A stretch of DNA of 64,000 bases, taken from contig JARUPZ010000025.1 of the NCBI GenBank assembly GCA_031213475.1, positions 7,512,656-7,576,655 on the forward strand, in the 5' to 3' direction. Source of the stretch: Nereocystis luetkeana (lineage: Eukaryota > Sar > Phaeophyceae > Laminariales > Laminariaceae). Each line of letters begins with the position of its first letter. Position 1 is the stretch's first letter. The position numbers and the translations under genes were made by a program. Below, one piece after another: positions 32,004 to 43,943 of this stretch. The notes beneath the pieces were generated by a model. It ran no database searches, was not told the origin of the DNA, and was given only the letters and a program-made list of their open reading frames with translations.

Positions 32004-33939
32004 TTTCAAAATCAATGTAGCTAACAGGAACAATCAGAGGGAGACGACAGGTCTTTGCGACCCTGTGGATGGGCCGTGTATGGCGCTCGTTTGCTTTTTG
32101 GTGATTCGAAGCAGTCCTTGCACGTGCTCCAGGGGGAAGGGGGTAACATATGCCAAGGCATATATGTACGTACTACCAGATAGACAGAGTCAACAGGAGA
32201 GAGCCGGCGCACGGAAACCGTTGCTGTTGTATGAAAATGCTGCACGGAGTGTACCGACACGCTCCGCCTTAGTCAACCCGGGCATTACCTGCTCTTCGCA
32301 CACCTGATGACAATGGTTTCGCCGAGAATTTGCACCGTGCGACGATGGCTGAGGTTTTGGACGTATGTTTCCCCATTGAGGAGAAAATGAAACAGCTCAT
32401 TGATGATGGATGAAAGGTCATTTCAGCTGTTGGTTTGCTTCGACTGAACGATCGTATGGATATACGGGCAACTTACGCCAAGGTCATCATCTCAAAAAAA
32501 TAGTCCGGCGTTGCGTGGTATCCCAATTCGAGCGGGAGATTTCGGGGACCTCTTTTTGTAATTGGGCTTACGTCCATACCACTCAAGTTGTATCCTAGCA
32601 CCAGAGCAACATTATTCAAGTTCAGCGGTTTGTGGCCCCTTTCAACGAACCCGGCGATAAGGGAAAAACAGTATGCCTGGTACCTGGTGTAGGGGACCTC
32701 AAATATCTGCTCATCATGGTTCGCCTCGTACAGGCTAAACCGGCCATGTACCAACTCTGATATGGGGCGTTAGAATATACAGGACCTTCACTTCCGAACG
32801 CGCTGTTATTAAAAGTGTTACTGTCTCAGTCCGTTGGGCGACTGGTGAAAGGATGCTCGGTTGCCTTCCTAATCTACAGGAAACCTTTAACACCAGGGTC
32901 TCTTTGATGGAACACCCTGCCGTAACCCGATATGGGAAGCCGTCGCTTGTATTTCGAATTCTCCATTCGGTAAGTGTGTGCTCGGCAATCAAAAGAGGTA
33001 ACCATTGTGGGATACGGAAACGCATGTGTGGGCTTTTCTTCAAAGCATTAACGTAAGAAGTGGATCCTTGGGCGATTTTAATACCTTTTGGCTGAAAACG
33101 TTCATGGCATGGGGATTTCTGACAATCCCGGCATCTTGATATTGGATGGTGTATGACTCCCGTCGTTCTTTTTGGAAGTCGTTTTCTTCAGTTCTCCTTG
33201 GTTTAGCCAGATACAAATATCTGGCGAATAAGCCATTTGTTGTTGGTGTTGTTGTTGTTCCCACATTATCACTCTCACGTCGAGGCATCCGTAGTAACAC
33301 AAAGTTGCTGGAGCCCCAAGGAGACCCCGAAAACCTATAAAACCAGACCTCGGATCGGAAGCACTACCCTTCCCACCTAAAAACACAAGAGACGAAGAAG
33401 GCGCATACATGATTCGAAATAATTGTCCGAACTAGCTGAACAAACATGGCCGCGGCTATCCACTCAACCACAGCACAAGAGATTCCCCCGTTCCCACAAC
33501 AAACCAACCCTTGACTACTGACTACAGCGGTTGCTGTCTGGAGTGTGGGCTGGTAGGCCCATCCGTGTGGACGCTGATGCGGGTGATTGGGTTGGACGAG
33601 TCATCAGGTAGCCAACATCAGAACCCTACGGTAGAGCTCGGTAAAAAAGCCTTTCATTCTTACCCCCTCCCCTCGATGTGTACGGTGAATCACGACCTAC
33701 TTCTAGCGGGAGAGGCGCATAGCGCCCCCTCCTACACAACCCTAAAACAAGCCCCAAAACGACACTCTCTCTCTGCTGTCTCTCTCGAGAAGAAGGTAAG
33801 TTTTTTGTTGGCATGACTTGCCGGGGAATCTTACCTCCGAACTCAAACAGAACAACCGACCGCCGGGAGGTCTGTGCCATCACCATCAGCCCGCCCGAGG
33901 TATTGGGAATGTTTAAAACGGCGTGGGCTATGCTCGAAC
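32004..33939 (+). other. 3' flank of gene A; no further gene recognised
   Basis: To 33,208 this is the 3' part of the duplicated segment. Frames shared with the inverse copy exist on both strands (32,065-32,307 versus 60,296-60,538) but are disrupted differently, so they look non-coding. From 33,209 to 33,939 there is unique sequence with no supported gene. Confidence 0.4.
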
Positions 33940-34050
33940 TATTACGGGGAACCATAGTCAACAGGAACAAGTATTACCACTAAAAATGAGTTTATACATA
34001 GATTGTTGGTGTGGACAGTAGGTCCTATTTATTATGGCCCCCCGGCACAG
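33940..34050. mobile_element. MITE family M, copy 6
   Basis: Left end TATTACGGGGAACCATAG; right end TCCTATTTATTATGGCCCCC, more diverged, with interior ACCACTAAAAATGAG and ATAGATTGTTGGTGTGG. About 110 bp. Confidence 0.8.
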
Positions 34051-34089
34051 TGCCGCCTTGAACTAAACATCCGCCTGAGGGTTTTGTAA

Positions 34090-34815
34090 GCCGAACGTGG
34101 CCCAACATTCGGTCCCACAATTGTCCCTTTCGGGGTTTTCCAATATCTTGAGACTCACGGTTTGAAGAATCGTACTCCTCAGGCCAGTTCTTATGCAGTC
34201 GGACTGCCCGTCAGATGGAAATAGTGCTATCAGCACGTTCGCACGAGCTTTTGTCCCGAAAATGTGCCAAACTGCTGTTTCTCGCCTCATAATGACATGG
34301 GAATTTCTCTAAGACCTATCTAGAGCTGTTTCCGCTTCTGCAGGTAGGTGCCCATTTTTTTGCAGGAAATCACCTCCGGTGCGTTTCCGATTCAACTGGT
34401 TCAAATACGATTACAACCCCCGAATCGATCCGAAAAAACATTTTTTTTTCCGATCCGATCCCTTCGGCACTTTTCCTATCCAAATACGACTACGATCGGG
34501 GATCGAAATGAGAAGAAAGGTTTCTTTTGTCCGATCCAATCGGGGATTGTAATCGTATCCAACCCAGTTAGGTCGCAAACGTACCGGAAGTGATTTCCCG
34601 CAACTGGGCACCTGGAGAAGCGGAACACACCTCTAGAAAGGTCTTGGAGAAAATTCCAAGTCATTCTGGGGCGAGAAACAGCAGTTTCGCACATGTTAAG
34701 GGCAAAATCTTGTGCAAACGTGCCAATAGCACAATTTCCAACTGATTGCAAATCTGACTGCATAAGAAAGGGCCTCACAACGTATACCTGGACACAAGTT
34801 GGGTGGGAATACTTG
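34090..34815. mobile_element. Foldback-type element with ~240-bp inverted arms
   Basis: The left arm (to about 34,395) and right arm (about 34,570-34,815) are inverse copies: TTCTTATGCAGTC, GCACGTT(C/T)GCAC, CTGCTGTTTCTCGCC, CTCTAAGACC(T)ATCTAGAG and GGAAATCACCTCCGGT. The ~175-bp middle holds two loose copies of an AATACGACTACGATCGGGGATCGA-like motif and an A/T run. No protein. The outer limits are approximate. Confidence 0.75.
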
Positions 34816-35576
34816 GCATTCACTGCCTTTTGTTTAATCCTTCGGCCGACTGGTGACGGGAAAGCTTAAGCTCACCACCTTTCTATGTTTTTGTATGGAA
34901 GCTTTGAGTTTCCATTGCCACATGTCTTACCTATTCCAAAGAATGGACCGACCGATACACTGGGTCGCGGGGTTCATCGACCTCCGAGATTGTACTCCAG
35001 ACATAAAGATTATTCAAAACAAGCCCGACCATCTTCGGTTGGACCTTATGTTGAATACAAAACCCCGGCTGACTTACGCGATCCCCAAGGCGTGTCCGTT
35101 GCCCAATGTACGACATGAATCCGACATGCTCTGCGCTCGACACACCGTATGCATACTCGTACTGCCGGTATGTGTGTATGCCACTCGCCCAACATCCAGG
35201 GGGCATATGGTACACCCCAGACCCACAGGAACAGGGGACAACACGGAACTAACGAAGCCTGATGTTGCGCGTTCGGTGGAATGGCTCGCATTTGATTCGG
35301 TCGGGACGAGTACGCAGAAACGCTCTTTACCGAAGTGTATCGCCTGGACAATTGAGAGGAAACATCAGGATGAAAGACCGTGGTAGCATCTCCCCGAAGC
35401 GCTGACTGCCCTGCTCGCATTCATGGCCTCCCGTTGCTTCGTGCACAACAACCAGCAGCAAGGAGACTGTTGAAGCGATCAACTGTTTCCCCCGAGACGT
35501 TCGTGGACTGTGAACGGCCGTTGTCGCGTGACATGATTGTGGCCGAGGAAAATACTATAGACAGGGTTCACGGCAA
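34816..35576. other. No gene recognised
   Basis: Frames up to 177 codons are open on the plus strand (34,853-35,386) but show no motif or repeat support, and the minus strand is open as well. I leave it unassigned. Confidence 0.35.
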
Positions 35577-37830
35577 GTATGTATGTGTGTTCTTCACATT
35601 AAACCGTTCCTTCTACCCGTCGAAACCCAGCACAACCAGTGTCTGTGCCGATTCTTCAATCCCAGAAGGGCTACAAGCTCGGTGCTCAAAAATCTAGGCC
35701 ACAGAGATGATACGTTGCCACGTACCTGGTATGCAGTAAGTACAGCAATAGGCAATGCAATGCCATGCCATCATACTGGATACGACAGGCACGACATACA
35801 CATTCTATGAAATTGAGAAACGAAAGGACACAAAGAAGACAAATCGAAAGAGAAATATATATATTTGGAAGAAACTAAGTGTCGTGTCCCCCCCCCCCCC
35901 CCGCAGGCGATGCGGCAAACACTTTAAAAATGAGCTGGGAAAATAGGGAAAAAGGAGGGAAACACCATTACTTCTTAACAGAGTAGGACAAAGAACCAAG
36001 GGAAAATAACAAAGGGGAAATAACAGGCAAACCAGAGCACAAAGCACCCTCCAGATAGCGGCAGCAGTTTGTCGTACGAGTTAGCAAAAGCCAGATTCTC
36101 CCTGCTAGTCCGCCTGTTACCTTCCTATCCTGACTGCCGTCTCCGCCCTGCGTTCGTCCACTGTGCCCAGCCCCTTGCGTCAGACAATATGAAACAAGCA
36201 GAGCAAGCTCGTCATCCACCCACGACACACGACTTCTTCAATACGGCTCGTCAATAGCAAAAAAAGGAGGAGATAACAAAAAATGAAAATCACGGGGAAT
36301 CAGCGTAATAAAGAAAAAAAACAAAGAGAAGAAGAGAAGACAGATGAAGGCCACGTTCGAACCTGCTGCACCAGTTGATGGCACTACTAGTAGTATAGTC
36401 ATGTTCTACTTCCTAGTCGGCCTTGTGCTTTGCTACCCTGTTTGCCATCTCCTTCCTGATTTTGTCCACCGCAGGTCCCCTTTTACTCCTCCTGTTCCCC
36501 CCCCTCTCCGCATTCTCTTGGTCAGAGTTTCTGCCACTCATTCTGTATCCCCCCCCCCCCCCCCATTCCCTTGGACACCATCCACGGCGGATAGGTGGCG
36601 CTGCCTACTCATCTCAGCCTTTACTTCGTGCAATCTCACCACGAACCGTTTGGCTGCTTCACGGATCCCCCAGAACCACTTCCCCGCCTTTTTCGCTTTA
36701 GTGGGCCACAGCGCGGCCTCAACTCCAAACAACAATGGGGCGAGTTCCGTTGACCCTTCTGTGGCTCGGAACTCCCTAAGGTTTTCGACTATGCATTTAT
36801 GCCAAGTATTTAACTGCCCACCTGGTCTCGGGTTCTCCCCACCAGCCATCGTCCCGAACATAACCCATCTGGGTAATCGCTCCTTGCTCTGCCGTGCCAC
36901 GACCCCCGCAACGAAGAGCTGCCGTTTACGAACGGTCGTTTTGATGCTCTCGCAACGTGTCATCTTGAGGGTCTTTGCGTAGGAGGGGGTGACATAGTCA
37001 GTACGAAGTCGGCGCTGGAAGCCAATGTATCGCAACAGGACTTGGTGGAGAGCCGTTCGAAGCTTGGCAAAGGGTTCCGCTCTGAGTGTCCACGTCACAC
37101 ACCCGTACAGCAGGGTGTCGATCACCTCGGCTTCGGCTTTCGGACTTCCAGGCTAAATGGGGCGGTCGTCCTATCATGCAACTCCGGGCCGAACCGTTTG
37201 AGGCATGCTCGCATGAGACCGATCCGTCGGTCGATTTCGAGCGAGAGGTCGGCGTTTTCGTGAAGAACGTCACCTAGGTATAAGAACTGGGCCGTGTGCT
37301 TATACCTCTGGCCTGCTGCTTCGATGACGAGCGGTGGTGCGAGGGTTGTCTGGTCTGGTGTTTGTAGAAGCACTGTCTCTGTTGTCTTTTCTAAAACCGT
37401 GATGTTTGTTGCTTCGAAGACAGTCACGATGACTATCATCATTTTCGCGAGCTCCTCAGCCGACTTCTAGACGATTTCTGCGTCATCGAATCGGCGTACA
37501 AGACGCCCCACACAGCCCTTCGCACGCACGCCGACAGGTCCTGCGTCTTTACTCCAGCATCACTGAGTTGGACCAAACCCCCTACGATGGCCCCGTCTTA
37601 GCAAAAATACTAGTACGATGTGTACCGCAGCTGAACATAGTACGTTGAACAGTAACGGTGATAGTACACAGCCTTGCCGCAGCCCCTGCGTGACATCAAA
37701 CCCTTTCGAGTGCTCGCTGTCATCAGTACGCACGCGAGCTCGCATGCCATCGTGGGCATTCCGGAAGTTGTTGTCAGCATCTTGGTTTGTATGCCATGTG
37801 GCTTGGACTTGCAGTGTATCCTGTGCAGAG
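35577..37830 (-). mobile_element. 5'-truncated LINE copy with complete 3' end
   Basis: Reading from the high coordinate, it starts inside the RT ([28 protein letters not shown]), continues through the C-terminal region ([34 protein letters not shown]), the 3' UTR with G-tract (about 35,889-35,902 as C) and the terminal GATTGAAGAATCGGCACAG block, and ends at a CA-rich tail near 35,577. The RT is interrupted around 37,440-37,560 and the YADD block is degraded. TACCTGGTA at 35,723-35,731 is absent from the equivalent place at 15,340. Confidence 0.9.
36538..37125 (-). pseudogene. LINE C-terminal frame of the minus-strand copy
   Basis: 195 codons without a stop: [99 protein letters not shown], ending after SAVDGVQGNGGGGG. 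It shows how the plus-strand copy should read across 19,590-19,680. The frame ends over a homopolymer. Confidence 0.85.
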
Positions 37831-38660
37831 AGCCAGAGCTGTGGGTTCACGGAAAATTATCAGCTACACACCGAGGTTTTCTCATGCACGGACGTTTCTT
37901 ACCTTCTCGCGTGGAGAAGTACAGGTTGCCTTCAAAGTCAAAACGGCCGCGAGAGCAGAGCAGGTAAGAGTGGGTGCGTCGGCGAGTGACCGAACGATAC
38001 ATCACGTGCACGTTACTCACGAAAGAGACACACGTAACTCACAAAAAGAGATACAGAAGGGTGGCGCGCAGCTGGGACCCTTCGAATTCCTCTTGGAACA
38101 GGTACGCACGGAAGTTGCGGTTGCGTGCGTGACGAGTTGGTCGGACGCGGAGACTCAACACATATTATCGAACACTTGCTCGGGCTACTGTAGCGATCAA
38201 TGGATCAGTCGTATGTCGTGCATCAAGTAATCGACAGGTACTACCATATGCCATGGGTATTTATTTCGGTTTTGTCGCAGTGCATAGGTACAGAGATCAT
38301 CTGCCTACCAGACCAGGCCACGGTAATACGTACCAGGTACAACAGTAGTGCCAGAGCGTAGGGTGATGCCCAACGAACGGACCACTCAATAGTCGCTACT
38401 ATGGTTGTTCTTCGACGAGAAAGCAGGCACGGCCCGTAAGAAACAGCCGTCATGTTTCGCTTTGACCGATAACTACACAAGACGGCGCACCAACGTGAAC
38501 TAAGTGGGTACGGTGGTTTTCGGTTGTTTCGTTGCAGGAGAGTCGAGTACGGGAGGTCATATCGATGATATCTGAGTACGCTGAGCATATTATCCTGAAA
38601 ACACAGCAAGGTCAAACGATAACACTACTGTAGGAGGCACGCCGAGAACGGGGTAAATAA
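37831..38660. other. No gene recognised
   Basis: TACCAGGTA at 38,331-38,339. No repeat or coding frame that I can support. Confidence 0.4.
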
Positions 38661-40345
38661 CAGGATATCGTCTGAATCCCGGAGCGTAAGGCTCAGGGAA
38701 CGCGATGCATAATGCATAGATTCACCCAGATTCACAAACAAACGGGATGTTAATCGTTGGGAATCTAAATATTGAAAGTTTTGTGAGAGGTCCGAGAGGC
38801 ATGACTGCTCTCAAGTCAGATGATCGCAAGAAGTGTCGGAATCCCAGAAAAGTTAGGCTAAGGGAAGGCGATACGTAATGCTTAGGTTCACCCCGATTCA
38901 CAAACGGAATGTGAATCATTCTGGATGGTAAAATGAAAAGTCCGGGGAGAGGGAATTCCACTAGGCAAGACTGGTCTTAAGCCGGGTGATAATAAATAAG
39001 TGAATAAATCCAAGAGAGTTAGGCTAAGGGCCCATCTTAATGGGGACTTTTGCATAATTTTTTAATTCGTTTTTTTTTTTTTTTTAAATTTAATTTGTAT
39101 CTGATTAGCCGAAGAGTGGACGACTAAGCAGGCGAATAAAAAAAAAACAATTAGAGTGAAAAGTCGTTTGGGACTTTTTTCGTGTGATTTTTCAAATTAA
39201 ATTTGGCATTTGGGAGTTCCTCGGTTTCGATGCAGCATGTTCATGGTGGGTCAACACTCTCGGTGGAGTCTGGGGCGATTCTTGGCCGTTTCGGTGACCA
39301 CGATCAAGGCGATAAAATGCGAACCTCAACGAGAGATGACCGGAGGAATACCCGCGCCCACGCCTACACACCATAGCGTATCGTACCCCGGCGGTGGCGC
39401 CTCAAAAGTAATCATGGCGCCGCAATCCCATTTTTCAGCCCGCTCGATCGGCCAACAATCGCGACAACCTAGCAGACGAGCGAAAAAACGGAGGATACGC
39501 CCAACATCTCGATATACCGGCATCACCACTGCTGTTCCGCACGTGGCGCTTGAGGGCTTTCTCCGCCCAACCAAGACACCCTGAGAGTGATAGCTTCCTA
39601 TCCTGCGTGACTTAAGAGAAAATATCGCTGGCGGCGGCGCGCACGCGGAAGCGAAAACCTGCGCTCTCATCTACGCGCGTCGCTCTTTGTCGGTTGGGCG
39701 TTGTGTGACACAGCGCGTTCTTACAGGTTATTCATAAATATTGTTTGAATTAATTGACAACTAGTACGCTGTTCCCCGATAGGACACAAACACGTTTTAT
39801 TTTTGAAGTCAAATTATAATCCATTGAAAGTAAAATTTTATTTCCAAATAGTGTTCCATGTTAAGATGGGGCCTGAGGGAAGGCGATGAACAATGCGTAA
39901 GATTCACCCAGATTCACAAACGGAATGTGAATCATTCGCAATGTTATCATTGAAGGTTCGGTAAGAGGTAATTCCACGAAGCATGACTGGTCTCAAGCCG
40001 GGCGATAACAATGCTATTATAAAAGTTCGGTGAGAGGTTATCCCACGAGGAATGAATGGTCACAAGCCGGGGGATCGCAAGAAGTAAGTGTGGGAATTTC
40101 AGGAGAAGCTAGGCTAAGGGAAGGCGATGCCTAATGCATAGATTCACCCAGATTCACAAAACGAAATGTGAATCATTCGGAATCTTATTATTATGGAAAC
40201 GTCGGCTAGAGGTAATTTCGCGAGGCTTGACGGGTCTCAGCCGGGCGATTACAATGATATATATCGTGAAAAGTTTAGTGAGGGGTAATTTCACGAGGCA
40301 TGGCTGGTGTCAAGTCGGGCGAAAACAACAAGAAAGACAGGTTGG
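38660..40345 (+). repeat. Tandem satellite of diverged units, interrupted by a transposon
   Basis: Units of very roughly 170-200 bp share AGATTCACCCAGATTCACAAA, GGAATGTGAATCATTC, GTGAGAGGTAATTCCACGAG, CATGACTGGTCTCAAGCCGG, and TTAGGCTAAGGGAAGGCGAT. Copies lie at 38,660-39,030 and 39,871-40,345 on either side of an 840-bp insertion. A 184-codon frame across the second part is a by-product of the repeat. Confidence 0.85.
39031..39870. mobile_element. 840-bp TIR transposon in the satellite, 9-bp target duplication
   Basis: Perfect 10-bp terminal inverted repeats CCCATCTTAA ... TTAAGATGGG. It is flanked by GGCTAAGGG (39,022-39,030) and GCCTGAGGG (39,871-39,879), a 9-bp duplication with two differences. 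Other satellite units read straight through as GGCTAAGGGAAGGCG. 8-9-bp duplications fit hAT or Mutator-like elements. Both ends are AT-rich and the middle (39,200-39,680) GC-rich. It holds minus-strand frames, one of 114 codons, but I find no transposase motif. Confidence 0.85.
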
Positions 40346-40749
40346 GTTAAAGAGCGAAAAGCATCGAGTATTTTCGGGACGCTTGTGCTTATTAACAACA
40401 ATACAAAAAATATTAAAGATAGATCCTGCTAAAAATACAAAAAAAAAACATTTCATTTTTTTAAGGGTGGTGCCGGAGGGGGGTGAGATAACAAAGACGA
40501 GATACATGCCAGGATATGGTCGGAGTTTCAGAGAGTTTGGCTCTAGAAAGATGAAGCGTCTCTCACAGATTCGCGAGTTTGACACAATTCAGAATGCTGG
40601 AAGCTGCGGCGAGATGTACGTCCATGAGGTATATGAGAGTCTGATGAGCAAAAACATACACACAGTAGTATCGGAACGGACAAATTAACGAATTCTCTCG
40701 TCCCTGAATGCCATATCTTGCCTTTGCGAACTAAGGTCGCAGAGGATCT
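40346..40749. other. No gene recognised
   Basis: Sequence between the satellite and a retroelement fossil. The boundary of the latter is uncertain here. Confidence 0.35.
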
Positions 40750-40776
40750 TGCCCTAAGGATCGGCGAGCGATACAT

Positions 40777-42045
40777 ATGCCAGGTTTTGAGGGCAGTGGT
40801 TCAAGGGGGACCAACGTCGCGGGAGTCGATTCAGGAGGAAGCGGTTCAGCGGGAGGTGCTTTTCTGGATGTCGCTTCAGGGGACATCCAATCACTGGGTA
40901 CCGGTCCAGCAACGGGCATCCTGGGCCAGCACGTGTGGTCGAGGGCATCGGAACGTCGTCGGGTGGTACTCGCGGCAACGGAAGCGCAGACCGCCGACAT
41001 CGCGCAACTGAAAGACACGGTCTCCCAGTTGGGCGCCATGATGATGGAAATGAGAGATGTCGTCGCCGAACTACAGGCCGGGGACCACGAGGAGGATGAA
41101 AACGGCGAAGACGCAGGGACGGGCGAGTCTATCTTACGGGGGCAGGAACCCAAGGTCAAGGTGAAGGAAGACATCGTGGCCTGGGAAAACCCGAGCGCTC
41201 GGAAAATTTGGCTTATTTCGGGCGTACGGCCGGTGGTTTGGGGGATGAAACGGGAGGAGCTGCAAGCCGTATTGTCTGACGTAGCACTGGTGACACCCGC
41301 GGTTACCTCCCAGGTCGCGCAGTGTTCGGCCTTCAATGTATCGGACTACCTGGTACATGCCACACGGAAACCCCGTGGATCCCTCGGCAGATCTGAACGT
41401 CTTGGAGCAGATGGAAATGCTCGTCGACGTGGTTATAAGAGTGGTCGGAAAGGGTGCCGAATCGGCGGAGAGCATGGCGCGCGTGGAGGCCCTACGCCAG
41501 GGTGTCAAGATCGGCGCTGACGCTGTGAAAAAACACAAGCAACAATGCACCAAGGTCGATTCGGATTCCGTCGAACAGGAAGCGCATCGAGAAGCTCATC
41601 AACGAAGATATTTTGGTATGGACATCCGCTCTGTTAGACGCATCCGTGTCGGCCGGCGGAAAGTGTACTTCACCACCAAGCATCGAGCAGCTTCCCTCTG
41701 TACCGGTCCCGACTTGGAAGTCGCTTCTTGGCTACATCAACGCGGGAGGGATCAAGAATGTGGAGACTCAACGTGACGGGGGTCAAGGTCGATCTCCCGC
41801 ACCATCGGCCAAGCGAGCAAAGACGCGGGCCGAGTTGCCGTGTTATGGGTGGGCGTCACCGCGGGGGTGTGACTACGGCACAGCGTGCATGTTTGCCCAC
41901 GCAGCAAGCAAAAAATGGCGCGGGGGTAGCGGCGATGGAAGAAGTTCCGCGCGCAAAACCAAGGCAGACCGCGCCAAGACGGGGAGAGGAGGAGGTTTCA
42001 TCCCGACCGCGGAGACACGGGTCGACGGATCTCCACATGCCTAAG
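40777..42045 (+). pseudogene. Gag-like region with CCCH zinc-finger (fossil)
   Basis: The early part is Gly/Ser-rich, then has a heptad-like stretch (QTADIAQLKDTVSQLGAMMM) and a globular-looking block. Near 41,850-41,905 it carries a C-x8-C-x5-C-x3-H finger (CYGWASPRGC ... CMFAH) followed by a basic tail, a possible nucleic-acid-binding module in place of the usual CCHC knuckle. Part of a broken element. Confidence 0.55.
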
Positions 42046-43099
42046 ACGGGGGGGTGAGGAAACAGGATACATATAACGATGAATAAGGACGCGGGCCTCG
42101 CCTGCCGGCGGCGACAAACCCCGGGACACAAACACGTGGAGGACTCAGCTCGAGATCCAGACCTTGTTCGGACCGGGTCGGCCCCGGGATTTGTGTCGGG
42201 TGGTGATGAGTGTCTAGCCGTAAGGAAAAATCGTTCAACGGCACGAGCGGGTAGCGGGATAGTCGAGAGTATTCTCGGGGACATGCCCCTGGGGGGAATT
42301 ACGTTTCTGCTAGGTAATGGGGGCGGTTTGAATATATAACACAAATCGAACAACTCCAGCCCCTCTCGCGGATAACTGCCGAACTTAACACACTTGGTTT
42401 GGTGCGGAAGAAGGATTTCCACAGGTAGACCAGATTGCACAGTACACGGGGTACCGGTTCGCGTTGAAGGAGGAAAGGGAGTAACAGCGGCGCTAAGATA
42501 CAACAATGATAGTGGTGTCGGAGCCCACGAACAGCGATTTAAGATCCACAAACACGTTGTCTATATACGCGCGTGGGTCTTCCCACGCGACTCGGAGGAA
42601 CAGATCCCTGGGTTGAGAATGCTGCCATCGGGGGTAGTCGTTACGTCAAACCTCCTCGTAACGCCTCCCTTCCAGTGTAACCTAGGGCGTGTGCTGCGCA
42701 ATTTAATTTGGCGCGTGGTGTAATTGCGACGACGGTTCGGCGACGCAGCGCGCATAGTTCTGAAACAAATGTACCCCTGGTATGTAAAGAATGCGGTTCG
42801 GCTGGTGGCGGTAGATGCGGCGCCCCGTTCGGTTGCACCCTAGGACAGTGACACCACTAGGCAGCGACGGGGGAGTGAACGATGTTTGTTTCGTGGAGTA
42901 CTACGTGGACCACGGCATCCTTGTGGAACGACAGTATTTCGGGAACGGAGCTCGACGACTGATTGCGTTGGCCCCCTTGGCATAAGATAATTATCGACTG
43001 TTCGGTGAGCGAATCGCTGGTGACCCCTCCCGCTGCTGTCGTCCAGTACGATTTCGTCGTGGAGCGCGCGGTTGGTCGTTTTGAGTTGGGAGTTAGACA

Positions 43100-43935
43100 C
43101 GGTAGCAATGAGTATTTCCTTACCGTCGCTAAAACTCACACAGTTCCACAGCCTGCTCCCCGCGTGTCCGGCAGAGCGCACCGTCGCAACCGAGTCCGAA
43201 CGTCGGACGCACATTGGAAAATTGCTGCACGTGTGCGGAGTAGTGCGGCCGGGGAAGTATTTCGTGCGTCGAATACTGCTAGCCGTGGGATTGATCCAAT
43301 TCAACCCGCGACAAGAAAACTGCGAAGCGTCGGGGAGCTCTCAGACGTGTTGCCCTTACTGCGGAGTTTCATGCGGATGTCGCGTTTTGGGCGTTGGTTG
43401 TAGCCCGCGATCGCGGCTTTACAGGGGGAAGGCTCGGTGCTTCCTTACATTGTTTTTATCTCCGGCCGCACACTCACACACACACACACTGGCACCCGAT
43501 GCCTCCGGCACCATCACGGGCGGTACTGCTTGGAATCGGGCCTGAGCTGGCGAATGAATTTGGCAGACGAGTTACAAAAACGCCTGAGAGTGCACAAGAA
43601 GGATCAGGATGACTTGTCCATTACCGCGTTGGAACTATTGGGTATGGTAGTCACGGCGTGGGCATTTGTCGGGCGCGCCGGTACGCGGCTGCATTATGGG
43701 GGGTAAAGTACGATACTACAGGGGGACACCATGTCGGCAATTCACTGGGCGAATCGGTGTAAGGCAGCCACGGAGCCTAGAGTGGGGGCGTTGATGAGTA
43801 TATTAGGGTATCTAGAAAGGGATTCAGACTGGTCGTTTCGCGCCAAGCATGTCGCCGGAATAGCCAACACCTTAGCCGACGGTATATCGCGATGGCAGCG
43901 CGTCTATCAACGTTTCCCTCCCCGAATATAGACCC
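43100..43935 (+). pseudogene. RT C-terminus and RNase H-like region (fossil)
   Basis: Around 43,140-43,290 a stretch reads GKLLHVCGVVRPGKYFVRR, typical of the RT-RNase H junction in DIRS-like elements. At 43,620-43,660 ITALELLGMVVTAWAF and at 43,730-43,900 an AIHWANRCKA ... AGIANTLADGISRW block give the RNase H part. Family assignment is from remembered motifs. Broken. Confidence 0.65.
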
Positions 43936-43943
43936 GATTTTGA

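Larger units (their letters stand above)
31318..33208 (+). repeat. Segmental duplication, copy 1 (inverse of 59,372-61,293)
   Basis: Collinear in inverse orientation with 59.37-61.29 kb, from TTCGGGTACCCCCAACCCGC on the left to TTCTCCTTGGTT on the right. It includes the end of intron 2, exon 3 and about 1.2 kb of 3' flank of gene A. Similarity is high but with many substitutions and small indels, so the duplication is not recent. Confidence 0.9.

Noticed and set aside
34853-35386. 177-codon plus-strand gene
   Set aside because: No motif, no second copy, and the opposite strand is about equally open.
38660-40345. CRISPR-like array
   Set aside because: Units are diverged, long and contiguous without spacer/repeat alternation, and the genome is eukaryotic.
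40134-40688. 184-codon protein
   Set aside because: Starts inside the satellite array, and the frame follows the repeat.
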